The notes: generated by a model from the letters alone, not told the origin. A stretch of 64,000 nt of DNA from Leptolyngbya sp. SIOISBB (GCA_010671905.1 JAAHII010000001.1:1612001-1676000); one strand, 5' to 3'; positions 18,747 through 28,496 are shown, counted from the stretch's first letter. Program-made: numbers and translations.

Positions 18747-19409
18747 TTAATTCAGGCGATGCGATTGAATGAGACCATAACGTTGGGCTTCCCCCAGTTC
18801 AATATCGGGGAGGTTTTGCCACATAGCATCCCATGTTGTTTGACTTTGTAATGCTGTGATCACCTCGGATAAAGGGTCTGGTAAAACAGCTGAGAAAGTT
18901 GCTTCTTCCAGTAATTGAGGCTGGTACGCCAACTGCTCTTGGGGAGGAGAGAACTGAGCATTTACCCCGGGCTTGTTACCACGTGGATCAACCCGGTACC
19001 AGCCGGTGTTAGGTAAGTAGACCGCATTGAACCCATGCAAACTGTAGGGGGCTCCCTGGTCATCAATGCTGAGTCGCTGATAGCAAAACCCCGCCGGAAT
19101 TTGATTGGCGCGCAGCAATGCCGCCAGCAAGTGACTTTTGGCAAAGCAGTAGCCGGTTTTATGGTGCAGCACATCGGACGCCCGCCAAGTCACCGGATTC
19201 ATCTGGTAATCAAAGCTATGGTGAATTTCGTCACGCACCCATTCAAAACAAGTTTGGGCGATCGCCTCAATCGTGGTTTGACCTGAAGCCAGCCGTTGAG
19301 CCTGAGCCAGAATTTCGGGATGTTGCCAATCAATAACTGCAGTCGCTTGTAAATACGAGGGCATTGTCACAGGTGGGGGGTTATATCTCTGTTGTTGACT
19401 TTCAACCAT
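18747..19409 (-). CDS. Transglutaminase-like domain protein
   Basis: The product is 220 residues. The transglutaminase-core (bacterial protease-like) triad is visible: Cys in KTGYCFAKSHLL, His in LHGFNAVYL and Asp in WYRVDPRGNK. The fold usually gives a cysteine peptidase or amide-processing enzyme; the substrate is unknown and no signal peptide is seen. GGGAGA about 7 nt before the ATG at 19409 supports this start over the internal Met at residue 16. It converges on paralogue 3 with a 92-bp gap. Confidence 0.85.
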   Translation of the reverse strand: MVESQQQRYNPPPVTMPSYLQATAVIDWQHPEILAQAQRLASGQTTIEAIAQTCFEWVRDEIHHSFDYQMNPVTWRASDVLHHKTGYCFAKSHLLAALLRANQIPAGFCYQRLSIDDQGAPYSLHGFNAVYLPNTGWYRVDPRGNKPGVNAQFSPPQEQLAYQPQLLEEATFSAVLPDPLSEVITALQSQTTWDAMWQNLPDIELGEAQRYGLIQSHRLN

Positions 19410-19500
19410 AGTTTCTCTCCCGAATATCGTTGAAATTCCTCTCGGGCGTGCTCAATCACGTTACTGGCAAATTAACCCTCTGCACCAGACACATGAGAAT

Positions 19501-20128
19501 CTAATCAGCATCCGCTAGAGCAACATACACCCCTAACCCAATCAACATACCGCCAGAGGCTTGCCGTTGTCGCCGCCGCAATTTAGCGCTGGCCCTTAAC
19601 TGCTGACCAATGGGGCCCGCTAGGGCGGCAACCACTAAATCTGTCAGGGTGTTGAAGCTGACTGAGATACTGCCGAGCAGGAGAAATTGGATCGCGATGT
19701 TACCAGTTGGATTGACAAATTGAGGAATGAAAGCCAGAAAGAAGAGGGCTGTCTTAGGGTTGAGCACTTCCGTGGTGACGCCTTGGTAAAACGCATTTTG
19801 ACCTAATGTTGGGTTGGCATCGTCTAATGCAGACTCCTGGTCTGATTGTCTGAGGGTTGAGATCCCCAGGTAGATGAGGTAAGCCGCACCGACATATTTG
19901 ATCATGAGAAAGGCGATCGCACTGCTGGCTAAGATGGCCGATATTCCCAGGGCCGCAGCCAGCACATGTACCAGGCCGCCCACCGCAGTGCCTAAAGAGG
20001 AACGGATACCCTCTTGACGGCCCCCCTCGAATGCTGCGGGTCAGCACATAAAAGATTCCGGGTCCGGGGGTAATTGCTAGAACGAGAGCCGCCGTCAAAA
20101 ACAATCCCCAGTGAGTCAAGTCTGGCAT
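19501..20128 (-). pseudogene. LysE/RhtB-family amino acid exporter, +1 frameshift
   Basis: The N-terminus MPDLTHWGLFLTAALVLAIT with PGPG is the LysE/RhtB signature. The frame then runs into nonsense after RSIRGG. The rest of the protein continues in another frame from about 20020 to 19501 (REGIRSSLGTAVGGLVHVLA, then ALGISAILASSAIAF and further membrane segments). Removing one C from the run of six at 20021-20026 (G on the coding strand) joins the halves into a protein of about 208 residues, the usual family length with about six helices. Family members export amino acids or homoserine lactones. It may be a true pseudogene or a sequencing error. Confidence 0.8.
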
Positions 20129-20215
20129 TTGTCATTCCAAATGAAGGGTTGTTCGTAAAGTAGCCTACGGCGCTCCCTTTAGAATTAGAGTGGTTGTTTA
20201 CTTTAGGTAAGTCTG

Positions 20216-20476
20216 ATGGTCGATCGCTCCCTCATGTATGAAGAAGCTTATTTCGTGCTGCTCATGCCAGGGGAGGCCGAGGAGATTTTAACAGCGGCGG
20301 AACTGCACCAGCGAATTGAGGGGATTTTGCGCGATCGCCAAGCTGACTTGCCTCACGATCTCGCCAAATATTCCACTGTGCCGGAACAGGCCAAATATCT
20401 GATTAACACCGCCTGTGATTTCGAGTTACAACCGGGACAGACAATGCAGTGGTTCGCCATTCGCTTAGAGAAGTAG
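20216..20476 (+). CDS. Chlororespiratory reduction protein 7 (CRR7) homologue
   Basis: The product is 86 residues and looks like the CRR7 family of cyanobacteria and chloroplasts, with MYEEAYFVLL, a central DLPHDLAKYSTVPEQAKYL and the C-terminal MQWFAIRLEK. In plants CRR7 helps build the NDH-1-like complex of cyclic electron flow; the cyanobacterial role is inferred. An internal ATG at 20234 (MYEEAY) is an equally good start. It is divergent from the LysE gene with an 87-bp gap. Confidence 0.8.
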   Translation: MVDRSLMYEEAYFVLLMPGEAEEILTAAELHQRIEGILRDRQADLPHDLAKYSTVPEQAKYLINTACDFELQPGQTMQWFAIRLEK

Positions 20477-20883
20477 ACAGCCTCTAAAACGGCTTGGCCA
20501 ACCACTATTCGAGTTTCAATGGTTCTAGCCAAAGCTGCTCCTATAGTTCCCGCGATACTCTGCTAGGGCTGTTAGAAAAGGCTTGTTTAATCAGCGAGGG
20601 AACCGACTGCGCGATCAAACAGTGGGGCAAGATGGCGCTAGCTTTAATGATTGGGCAACCCTCATGAGGCGGTCTCTAAATAGTTCCTCACAGGCGGCAA
20701 CCGGTCATGCTGTAAGCCATTGGCGTCTCTCCTTCTGATCTCAAAAGACGATCACTCAAACCTGATCATAAGAAATGCCCCCATGTGGGAATATTTTGAA
20801 TAGAAATCGCCAAGATTGTGCGTTTATCTTTTGACTGCTCGATAACATGTGAGCAACTCTCGCTATCAGCGGTATAGAAACCC
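20477..20883. other. 407-bp spacer, no feature seen
   Basis: No reading frame with protein-like composition, no RNA gene and no strong hairpin with a T-tract was found. Confidence 0.5.
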
Positions 20884-21303
20884 TTGACTATTCTCAAGCA
20901 GAGTACGTATGAGACCCAGACAAATCCCCAAGCATTGCAGGGGGTATTGTCGTGGTTTGATGGATTTCATGAATCGCCTGTGCCCCAAGAGGATTGGCTG
21001 CAATGTCAATTGGCCCTGATTGAGGGATTCACCAACGCTGTACGCCATGCCCACCAAAGCTTGCCGCCGGAAACTCCCATCGCTATCACCATCACAATTA
21101 CCCATGACTATCTGGATATGAAAATTTGGGATCATGGCCCAGGTTTTGATTTCCAAGCGATGCTTGACCACAAACTCAAGACCACCAACGCCGACTCAGA
21201 AGGGGGACGCGGCCTGCGAATTATGTATCGCGTCGCCGATATTGTGAAATATGAACGGATGCCAGATCAGCGCAACTGTCTCCACATTCGCAAATCGTTT
21301 TGA
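20884..21303 (+). CDS. Anti-sigma regulatory factor (RsbW-type ATP-binding kinase)
   Basis: The product is 139 residues, a single HATPase_c_2 domain without a HisKA partner. The N box is EGFTNAVRHAH, the G1 box DHGPGFDF, and a glycine-rich GGRGLRIM lid follows. Proteins of this size bind sigma factors and phosphorylate an anti-sigma-factor antagonist on Ser; neither partner is adjacent. The listed start is TTG 20884, as no in-frame ATG precedes the conserved region. It could also act in a PP2C/STAS partner switch encoded elsewhere. Confidence 0.8.
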   Translation: MTILKQSTYETQTNPQALQGVLSWFDGFHESPVPQEDWLQCQLALIEGFTNAVRHAHQSLPPETPIAITITITHDYLDMKIWDHGPGFDFQAMLDHKLKTTNADSEGGRGLRIMYRVADIVKYERMPDQRNCLHIRKSF

Positions 21304-21513
21304 ACCTTAAAGCGTTCTATACCCCTTAAGATTGGATCCCTGAAAGCGGTAAATCGTGAAACCGTTGCCTAGGGGGCGTCATCCATTAAGCCCAGAAACC
21401 TTGAGGAATAAGCACTACCGCGCCCGCATTCATTCCACAGGTTAGGAATTGTTCCCTTTTTCACTGTCAGGAGTTGATCACTAAATGTGACAGTTCCTAA
21501 ATTCCAACAGCCA

Positions 21514-21903
21514 TTACCACAACGCTGGAATAGCCTCTTGATCAGTCGGTGGCGGGGTGGCGGGGGCCGGTGCTGGCTGGGGCGTTGGAGTCGGACTGGG
21601 GGAGACAGGAGGCGTGGAATTCGGGTCAGCAGGGTTGAAGTTATCGGTCGCGTCGGGATTGAGCGTAGGAGTTGGCGGTGTGGTGCCGTCAGCGAGGATG
21701 CCGATCGCCTCTGGAGAGGTCTGACGAAGGACATTTTGTCCAGCACTTTCAATTCCTGTAAGCGCCGTCCCCTCAGCGGCTGACGAAGGCGTGGAAGAAA
21801 TCGTATTTCTTGATTGCTGCAGTAAATCTCGGCCATTACCGATACCCAGTAATGCGAGAAAGGCGATCGCTCCCAATACCGCTGCCAACAAATATCGATT
21901 CAT
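21514..21903 (-). CDS. Hypothetical protein with N-terminal membrane anchor and Pro-rich tail
   Basis: The start is set at ATG 21903 (MNRYLLAAVLGAIAF), giving 129 residues; a start at 21921 would add six. Residues 3-20 form one hydrophobic helix without a clear cleavage site. The rest is low-complexity and rich in Pro, Thr, Ala and Ser (VSPSPTPTPQPAPAP). It is probably an anchored periplasmic or lumenal protein. No family was recognised. It lies 68 bp downstream of the ferredoxin gene on the same strand. Confidence 0.55.
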   Translation of the reverse strand: MNRYLLAAVLGAIAFLALLGIGNGRDLLQQSRNTISSTPSSAAEGTALTGIESAGQNVLRQTSPEAIGILADGTTPPTPTLNPDATDNFNPADPNSTPPVSPSPTPTPQPAPAPATPPPTDQEAIPALW

Positions 21904-21972
21904 CACACCATCCTCCCCCACTAAGCTTTTTAAGCTGAGGTGGTTTCATCATAGTGCAGATTTACTGATTGG

Positions 21973-22314
21973 TCACGCGTCCTCTGGTGTCCAGACGGAT
22001 TCTGCGCCCTGCCCCCAAAATTTGGTGTACTTGGTAACCCGAATATCACCTAGCACCTGGGTTTGACAAGCTAATCGCAAATCGCGTTCCGAGCTGTGGG
22101 GGGGAAAAGAACGGCGGGCACGATCGCGCCAGTTCACCACCGAAACGGGGCCTTCAATACGTACTGCACAAGTGCCACAACTGCCAATGCCTCGACAGTT
22201 AATCAATTTTGATTGACCGTTATATAAATCGATGCCGTTTTTCAGCAGTACTTTCCTCAAATTGGCTCCCGACTCGCATTCAACGGTTTTGCCTTGCGCG
22301 GTTACTTTTGGCAT
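21973..22314 (-). CDS. 2Fe-2S ferredoxin
   Basis: The start is ATG 22314 (MPKVTAQG); an in-frame GTG at 22326 is possible. About 113 residues form the beta-grasp ferredoxin fold with cluster ligands in CRGIGSCGTC and a distal Cys in RLACQTQV. The spacing CxxxxxCxxC fits plant-type ferredoxins, but the sequence is not the main photosynthetic PetF. It resembles the accessory 2Fe-2S proteins common in cyanobacteria. Its electron partner is unknown. It is divergent from cimA. Confidence 0.85.
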   Translation of the reverse strand: MPKVTAQGKTVECESGANLRKVLLKNGIDLYNGQSKLINCRGIGSCGTCAVRIEGPVSVVNWRDRARRSFPPHSSERDLRLACQTQVLGDIRVTKYTKFWGQGAESVWTPEDA

Positions 22315-22537
22315 GGTCTCACTCACTTTGGCCAGCAGTTAGCTATTTTAATGGGGCCAACCCTGTTGCTGCTCAAGAGCAGTCTTGCCACACCGCTATC
22401 CCCAGCGCATTTCTTGTTGGGAGAAAAATCTTACTGTTTAGCAACGTTCCCCTGAGATGATGAGCCAGTCGATACAATGATTGCCAGTCCCTTATGGGGG
22501 CATCAATTGCTGTTTTTCGCGCCTTCTTGCGATCGCT

Positions 22538-24223
22538 ATGTCTTCTACTGCTACGTCTGCTAATCATCCTGCTGTTTGGATTTATGACACCACCTTGCGC
22601 GACGGCGCTCAACGGGAAGGCTTGTCCCTTTCCATTGAAGATAAGCTGCGCATTGCCCATAAGCTTGATGCGTTAGGCATTCCCTTTATTGAAGGAGGCT
22701 GGCCCGGCGCGAACCCTAAAGATGTGCAGTTTTTTTGGCAGTTGAAAGAAGAACCCTTGCAGCAGGCTGAGGTAGTCGCCTTTTGTTCGACCCGCCGCCC
22801 TGGCAAGTCAGCGGACACTGACCCGATGTTGCAGGCGATTTTAGCCGCTGGCACTCACTGGGTCACAGTCTTCGGTAAGTCTTGGGACTTACATGTGACC
22901 GAGGGGTTGCAAACCACCTGCGAAGAAAATTTAGGCATGATTGGCGAAACGATAGCGTTTTTGAGATCGCAGGGCCGACGAGTCATTTATGACGCCGAAC
23001 ACTGGTTCGATGGCTACAAAGCGAATCCTGACTATGCCCTACAAACCTTAGCCAGCGCCCTCGCTGCGGGAGCTGAGTGGCTAGTCCTATGCGACACCAA
23101 TGGCGGCACCCTGCCCCATGAAATTGCCCATATCGTCGCCGCCGTGCAAGGGTGGCTCATCACTCAGCCCTTACGAGAGGGCATGCCCCAACCGCAATTG
23201 GGCATTCATACCCACAATGACGCCGACATGGCTGTGGCCAACGCGATCGCGGCGGTGCAGCAGGGAGCCACGATGGTGCAGGGCACGATCAATGGCTATG
23301 GAGAGCGCTGTGGTAACGCCAATCTATGTTCCGTGATTCCTAATCTGCAGCTTAAGTTGGGGCAATCTTGTTTGCCCCCAGAGCGATTGCAATCCCTGAC
23401 AGAAACCAGCCGCTTCATTAGTGAGTTGGCCAACTTGGCACCCGATGACCATGCACCTTTCGTCGGCCTCTCGGCCTTTGCCCACAAAGGTGGCATCCAT
23501 GTAAGCGCGGTCGAGAAGAACCCCAAAACATACGAACACATGGTCCCAGAAGCGATCGGCAATCGTCGCCGCATTGTGGTGTCTGATCAGTCGGGGCTCA
23601 GCAACATCCTGGCTAAGGCACGCAGCTTTGGCATCGAGTTACACAAGCAAGATACCGCTTCTCGACAACTCCTCAATCGCTTGAAAGAATTGGAACACGA
23701 AGGCTATCAGTTCGAAGCGGCAGAGGCCAGCTTTGAACTGCTCATGCGTGAGGTTCTAGGGCAGCGTCCCAGCTTTTTTGCGCTACGGGGCTTCCAAGTC
23801 CATTGCGACAACTTACCCTCGGAAGCTCATTGGAAAACGCGATCGCTGGCTACCGTCAAAATCACGATCAACGAGCAAGAAATTCTGGAAGCAGCGGAAG
23901 GGAATGGTCCTGTCTCCGCCTTGGATCGCGCTCTGAGAAAGGCACTAGTGAACTTCTATCCCGCGATCGCTGATTTCCAACTCAGTGATTACAAAGTGCG
24001 CATTCTCGACGGTCGTGCCGGTACCGATGCCAAAACCCGTGTGCTGATCGAATCTAGCAATGGGCATCAGCGCTGGACCACCGTTGGTGTTTCTAGCAAC
24101 ATTATCGAGGCTTCTTACCAAGCCGTGGTCGAAGGGCTAGAGTACGGCCTTCTGCAACAAGATCATCCCCTCACCAGTTGCGATATCACGCCGCCTCAAA
24201 TTGGCAGCAGCCAATCCGCCTAG
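22538..24223 (+). CDS. cimA: (R)-citramalate synthase
   Basis: The enzyme condenses acetyl-CoA and pyruvate to citramalate, the threonine-independent entry to isoleucine. The HMGL-like catalytic barrel starts with TTLRDGAQREG, contains the metal-binding GIHTHNDADMA and the GYGERCGNANL segment. A C-terminal LeuA-type allosteric domain follows (about 400-540, with RVLIESS and WTTVGVSSNIIEASY). This order and length match CimA rather than LeuA. ATG 22538 (MSSTATSANH) is preferred; an in-frame TTG at 22481 would add 19 residues with no support. The leuB gene at 52393 acts in the same branched-chain pathway. Confidence 0.93.
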   Translation: MSSTATSANHPAVWIYDTTLRDGAQREGLSLSIEDKLRIAHKLDALGIPFIEGGWPGANPKDVQFFWQLKEEPLQQAEVVAFCSTRRPGKSADTDPMLQAILAAGTHWVTVFGKSWDLHVTEGLQTTCEENLGMIGETIAFLRSQGRRVIYDAEHWFDGYKANPDYALQTLASALAAGAEWLVLCDTNGGTLPHEIAHIVAAVQGWLITQPLREGMPQPQLGIHTHNDADMAVANAIAAVQQGATMVQGTINGYGERCGNANLCSVIPNLQLKLGQSCLPPERLQSLTETSRFISELANLAPDDHAPFVGLSAFAHKGGIHVSAVEKNPKTYEHMVPEAIGNRRRIVVSDQSGLSNILAKARSFGIELHKQDTASRQLLNRLKELEHEGYQFEAAEASFELLMREVLGQRPSFFALRGFQVHCDNLPSEAHWKTRSLATVKITINEQEILEAAEGNGPVSALDRALRKALVNFYPAIADFQLSDYKVRILDGRAGTDAKTRVLIESSNGHQRWTTVGVSSNIIEASYQAVVEGLEYGLLQQDHPLTSCDITPPQIGSSQSA

Positions 24224-24416
24224 GGTTGCTGTTAGCGATAGTGCCGTCAGGGTGTAGGCATCTCACTGGGAATAGTCGATAGTTTTACCCTGAAGTTTGT
24301 TGCGCCTCTGCATCCCCTGTTACAGGCTGTTAAAGCTAACTCTCGAAAACGAGCCTAACTGAATTGCTGACAGTATCATTCCTGAGATGCGATCGCACAG
24401 TCCAGGAGATGGGGTC

Positions 24417-24677
24417 ATGAGTCAAACAGTCAGAATGTACATTCAATATGTGGATGGGACTGATCAGCTGTTCGAGTGGGATCCGGAACCCGCAGGGACT
24501 GAATCAGCTAATATGGTCAGCCATCTGCAAAAGATGCTGCATGAGGATAGTGTGCTGCTAGAAATGGGAGACAAGCTATTAATCCTGCGTAAGGAAACCA
24601 TCAAAACCTTCGAAATCACCCCTGTGCCAACAAAACTGCCCGCCACCACAATTCATAATGTTCGGTTGGTCGAGTAG
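24417..24677 (+). CDS. Small conserved-looking protein of unknown function
   Basis: The product is 86 residues. ATG 24417 is chosen because AGGAG lies at 24404-24408, 8 nt upstream. The protein alternates strands and a helix: VRMYIQYVDGTDQLFEW, a helical NMVSHLQKMLHED, then LLILRKETIKTFEITP. No catalytic motif was seen. The plan resembles that of the small protein at 48326, which may be a distant relative. Confidence 0.7.
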   Translation: MSQTVRMYIQYVDGTDQLFEWDPEPAGTESANMVSHLQKMLHEDSVLLEMGDKLLILRKETIKTFEITPVPTKLPATTIHNVRLVE

Positions 24678-24863
24678 CCTGGCACAAGGCCAAACCGTAT
24701 CCAACTGGTCAGACCCCATCAACGCTCACGGCTTCTGATGGTTTGTTGTGTTGGCTGTGGAGCGATCGCAGTGGCGTCATCAGCTTCGAGGCAAAGGCAT
24801 GGAACCTAGAGGCAAAGGCTGCTGGAGTGCTTCTTCATTGCTGCATTCCGCCCCGCAGCCCCT

Positions 24864-25151
24864 TTATGGGTCAACCTCAACTGCTTTCACGTCGACAGTT
24901 TCGGTCACTGAGTCATCTTCAGGATTAGAGTCAGCTGCTGGCGCATTGAGGAACTGTTGGCTGAGCCACTGACTCGCGGCAGACACCATCAAGACAATGA
25001 GTGCGACATCATCGATTTGCCCAACTAAAGGAATCAAGTCAGGTGAAATATCGATCGGACTAATGAGGTACAGCAGGGAACCCAAAAACACCCAGATGCC
25101 ATATTGCGGATGAGTGAGTAGGCGGCGATAGCCCTGAAATAGGTAGCGCAT
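24864..25151 (-). CDS. YkvA/DUF1232 family membrane protein
   Basis: The product is 95 residues. Two hydrophobic segments flank the family core ISPIDISPDLIPLVGQIDD, the hallmark of DUF1232. The C-terminal 30 residues are acidic and poorly conserved. The family has no settled function. It is the second of two minus-strand genes, 60 bp downstream of the cupin gene. Confidence 0.85.
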   Translation of the reverse strand: MRYLFQGYRRLLTHPQYGIWVFLGSLLYLISPIDISPDLIPLVGQIDDVALIVLMVSAASQWLSQQFLNAPAADSNPEDDSVTETVDVKAVEVDP

Positions 25152-25211
25152 GGTGGTGTGGACTCAGACTGCAAAGATCAACATCGGGAGAACAATCACG
25201 CCCGACAAAAG

Positions 25212-25508
25212 TTACTCATCACCAAAGGTGTAATGCTTTTTGACTGCGGCACGAATTTCCCAAGTGCAACTCATCCCGGCGGGAAAGTGGACAAGATCAC
25301 CTTTGCCCATTTGGACGGGAATGCCCCCAGCGGGCGTAACAATCACGTCCCCTTCTAAAAAGTAGCAAGTTTCCGACTCTCCATACGTCCATGGAAAGAT
25401 GGAGATTTCTTTAGTCCAAATGGGCCAGTCAAACACACCGATTTCCGTGAGGCGATCGCGACTCGGCTGAGTGTCTATCGAGATATCCGTCGCGGGCAAA
25501 ACTGTCAT
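25212..25508 (-). CDS. Cupin domain protein (cupin_3/DUF861 type)
   Basis: The product is 98 residues, one small cupin barrel. Visible motifs are FPWTYGESETCYFLEGDVIV (cupin motif 1) and KGDLVHFPAGMSCTWEI (motif 2). Motif 1 keeps Glu but has Cys/Tyr where classic cupins place metal-binding His. That is typical of the DUF861 subgroup, and a metal site is doubtful. Related proteins include ureidoglycolate hydrolase-like and unknown cupins. No substrate is suggested by the neighbours. Confidence 0.8.
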   Translation of the reverse strand: MTVLPATDISIDTQPSRDRLTEIGVFDWPIWTKEISIFPWTYGESETCYFLEGDVIVTPAGGIPVQMGKGDLVHFPAGMSCTWEIRAAVKKHYTFGDE

Positions 25509-25576
25509 CCCTCAAGTCCACTTAACTGCTTGCGATATACCCTAACAAACCACCGCTGCCTTGGAAATACAGCCCC

Positions 25577-27241
25577 CTAATTTGCCCCATTAACCGGTAC
25601 TGCCCACCAAGCTAGAGCGTAGTCTTGGGCTAACTCATCGAGTACTTGCTGACGATAGACCACCCGTAGTTTGTAGGCTCCCGTTTCCGGAATCTGTGTA
25701 AAGATATGCTCCACACTATCCACCTGGCTGACGGAAGACCATACGCTGTCCGAGATGTCGTCATCCTCAGCGCGCATCAAATAGAGGTCAAGATTATTGA
25801 TCCCCCGGTCGACAAAAGATTCATCGAGATCATATAGACCGTTCTCATTGGCATCGTTCAAGACCACGAGTCGCTCCCAAGCTAGCGTAGCCGAGAGATA
25901 GCTGCCGCCCTGCAAAGCCGCTTCAAATACGTAGTCACGATATAAGTTCACCTGCTCTGTCCGGGGGAGCTCAGGGGGCAAAGGCGACTCAGCGGTCCCC
26001 AAACTCCAACCAATTGTTGGCACCGCGTCAGTGACCGACCACTGCCCGCCTTGCAATTGCTGCAAAGCCCTCGACGCATTAAGATGCCCAGTGCCTAATT
26101 CCGCATGGAGGGGACGCGTTTGATCCGCGTAAGCATCGGACTCCAGCCAAGTTTGATTACTTTCATCCAGCAGCGTGCGGGTCATCCCCAACAGTCGACC
26201 ATCGCCGCTATCTGCTAGCTTGTCAGCCGAGTTGAGCAGCACGGCTTTCATGACCATGGGCTTGCGAGCATCCAGACTCCAATTCGCTGCGGTTGAACGA
26301 ATTTGGCGGTCGGCCCACTCCTGTAAGAGGGCGATCGTTGCCGTGACGTGGGGAGCCGCGAAACTCGTGCCGCTGACCGTCCGCGAATCGCCATCGGGAT
26401 TGATCACCCTAATTTGACTACCAGGTGCCACCAAATTGATCGAGCGGCGATCGCCGACGTTGCTCTCGGGCGCTCGCGATCGGCGGGGCCGAAAATCTGG
26501 CTCACTACTAAGATTGGCAAAATCTACCTTGGTGAAAATGCCGTCGACTTCACGGGAATAGGCCACATTGATGCCGTTGAAGTTATCGGTTGGGATGGGA
26601 ATACCACCGCCGCCTTGATTGCCTGCAATGACGTACAGCACATCATGCACCCGTTGTGACCAGTCAATGCAGCGAGTCAAAAGCGCGTTGCCATCCAAAA
26701 TGGCATCGGGGCGAGGGTCACGGATGAGAGATTCGCCAAAACTGAAATTCATTGCCCGCACGTCACCCCCGTTGCTCAGGGCAACCTGCTGCGACGCAAA
26801 ACATTCTTCTGGTTGACCGCTGCGTCCGCGAATGGGGCCGATCGCCGCCGCATATAACACCGCGTCCGGGGCCACGCCAGTCAATGTTTTGTCCTGACTC
26901 ACCATCACACTGGCCACATTGGCAGCATGACCATCAACATACTGATTGGGGTTAGGCTGTTGGTCTAAATAGAAGACGCGGCCTACCTTGACGGGGAGAT
27001 CAGCATTCGCGACTTTATCGAGCCCAAATTGACTCGGACGACCAATCTCTACCTGGCCGATCGCAATCTTGTTGCCCGTCAAAAAATAAGGCGCACCGTG
27101 TAGTCTGAGCGCATCGATCCCGCCTGCTCCCACAGAATTTGATAAGGCCCATACTGGCATCCCGACTCCCACCACTCCGATGGTCAACAAACAACGGCTC
27201 TGCCATGAGCGGAAAAGCATCGCCAGTTTTGATGGATTCAT
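25577..27241 (-). CDS. Secreted S8-family (subtilisin-like) peptidase
   Basis: The product is 554 residues with an N-terminal signal (SRCLLTIGVVGVGMPVWALS). Catalytic His lies in VDGHAANVAS, the oxyanion Asn in VIAGNQGGGG and Ser in SGTSFAAPHVTA. Where subtilases have the DTG/DSG aspartate the sequence reads AIGQVEIGRPSQF, so the acid appears to be Glu, or the true Asp lies elsewhere. The C-terminal 150 residues look like a beta-rich pre-peptidase-type domain (YKLRVVYRQQVLD). It probably acts in the periplasm or outside the cell. Activity is uncertain because of the Asp position. Confidence 0.85.
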   Translation of the reverse strand: MNPSKLAMLFRSWQSRCLLTIGVVGVGMPVWALSNSVGAGGIDALRLHGAPYFLTGNKIAIGQVEIGRPSQFGLDKVANADLPVKVGRVFYLDQQPNPNQYVDGHAANVASVMVSQDKTLTGVAPDAVLYAAAIGPIRGRSGQPEECFASQQVALSNGGDVRAMNFSFGESLIRDPRPDAILDGNALLTRCIDWSQRVHDVLYVIAGNQGGGGIPIPTDNFNGINVAYSREVDGIFTKVDFANLSSEPDFRPRRSRAPESNVGDRRSINLVAPGSQIRVINPDGDSRTVSGTSFAAPHVTATIALLQEWADRQIRSTAANWSLDARKPMVMKAVLLNSADKLADSGDGRLLGMTRTLLDESNQTWLESDAYADQTRPLHAELGTGHLNASRALQQLQGGQWSVTDAVPTIGWSLGTAESPLPPELPRTEQVNLYRDYVFEAALQGGSYLSATLAWERLVVLNDANENGLYDLDESFVDRGINNLDLYLMRAEDDDISDSVWSSVSQVDSVEHIFTQIPETGAYKLRVVYRQQVLDELAQDYALAWWAVPVNGAN

Positions 27242-27632
27242 TCAGCTTTCAAACTCCAAAACAGCGGTCAACTAAATCAACTAAATTAAGTAGTCGTAAG
27301 ACAACTCATCTTGGTCAGTCCAAGCCAAGTGCTTTTGCGAGGCTAACCATAGAGGCATCCTGATCAAGTCTGTGACATGGGTTTCAAACTGAGTGGCAAC
27401 TGCAACTAAGCGCAACACCCTGTCACAAAAGCCTTGTCGATACTCATACGGTAAATAGTAACAAGCCCCTTCCTGTCATCGCCTCGTAACAGATCTGCGT
27501 AAATCCCGCAGTCCTTAACATTTCCAGGATTGGCCCTAAACTTAACCCAAAGGCACGATCAGCTGCCTTCGCTGTCCTTATTAAAGGACAAAGCATCAAA
27601 AGCCAACTATCAAATCAACCTTTTAGAATCTG
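27242..27632. other. Spacer between divergent peptidase and rpe genes
   Basis: No gene-like frame was found. The stretch nearest rpe is AT-rich and carries the promoter candidate at 27633-27662. The rest shows nothing specific. Confidence 0.5.
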
Positions 27633-27662
27633 TTGAAAAGTTAAAGGTTTTGTTACGATAAC
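27633..27662 (+). promoter_or_regulatory. Candidate sigma-70 promoter of rpe
   Basis: TTGAAA (27633-27638) and GATAAC (27657-27662) are 18 nt apart, about 30 bp before the start codon. AAGGAG at 27675-27680 is the likely ribosome binding site, 12 nt from ATG 27693. This is inferred from consensus only. Confidence 0.4.
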
Positions 27663-27692
27663 TACTAAAGCACTAAGGAGAAACCCTCAGCT

Positions 27693-28400
27693 ATGGTTCA
27701 TACCCAGTCCAAAAAATCAGTTGTTGTTGCTCCGTCTATTTTGTCGGCTGACTTTAGTCGGCTGGGTGATGAGGTTCGTGCCATTGATGAAGCCGGTGCT
27801 GATTGGGTTCACGTTGATGTGATGGATGGTCGTTTTGTGCCGAACATCACCATTGGCCCACTAATTGTGCAAGCGTTACGTCCCGTGACGCAAAAGACGC
27901 TAGACGTCCATTTGATGATTGTGGAACCGGAAAAGTATGTCGAAGACTTTGCTAAAGCTGGAGCCGACATCATTTCTGTCCATGCCGAGCACAATGCTTC
28001 TCCTCACTTGCATCGTACCCTGGGTCAAATTCGCGAGTTGGGCAAGCAGGCGGGTGTCGTACTTAATCCCTCCACGCCCTTGAATTTGATTGAACATGTT
28101 TTAGAACTGTGCGATCTGGTCTTGATCATGAGCGTTAATCCTGGCTTTGGTGGTCAGAAGTTCATTCCTGAGATGATTACGAAGATCCAAAACCTACGTC
28201 AGATGTGTGATGAGCGTGGTCTCGATCCTTGGATCGAAGTTGATGGTGGGCTCAAGCCAGGTAATGCTTGGCAAGTTATCGAAGCCGGTGCCAACGCTAT
28301 CGTGTCGGGTTCTGGTGTGTTCAAGGCACCTGACTATGCTGAAGCGATCACCGGGATTCGCAACAGCAAAAGACCCACACCTGAGTTGGCAGCTGTGTAG
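27693..28400 (+). CDS. rpe: Ribulose-phosphate 3-epimerase
   Basis: The enzyme interconverts ribulose 5-phosphate and xylulose 5-phosphate in the Calvin and pentose phosphate cycles. The product is 235 residues, the normal length. Landmarks are [50 protein letters not shown] and EVDGGL with a C-terminal phosphate-binding [13 protein letters not shown]. The metal-binding His, Asp and His residues and the catalytic Asp are all present. It is transcribed alone and followed by a palindromic terminator candidate. Confidence 0.97.
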   Translation: MVHTQSKKSVVVAPSILSADFSRLGDEVRAIDEAGADWVHVDVMDGRFVPNITIGPLIVQALRPVTQKTLDVHLMIVEPEKYVEDFAKAGADIISVHAEHNASPHLHRTLGQIRELGKQAGVVLNPSTPLNLIEHVLELCDLVLIMSVNPGFGGQKFIPEMITKIQNLRQMCDERGLDPWIEVDGGLKPGNAWQVIEAGANAIVSGSGVFKAPDYAEAITGIRNSKRPTPELAAV

Positions 28401-28496
28401 CATCGCGCCATCGCGTTGGTGATTGATGGTGAGATATCTGGTTCAGCCCTCAATCATTAAAGTTTCTGCAAAAAATTGATAGCCGAGATTGGAGTT

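Noticed and set aside
21463-21494. ACTGTCA/TGACAGT inverted repeat between convergent genes
   Set aside because: Only 7-bp arms with an 18-nt loop and no T-tract on the proper side; too weak to call a terminator.
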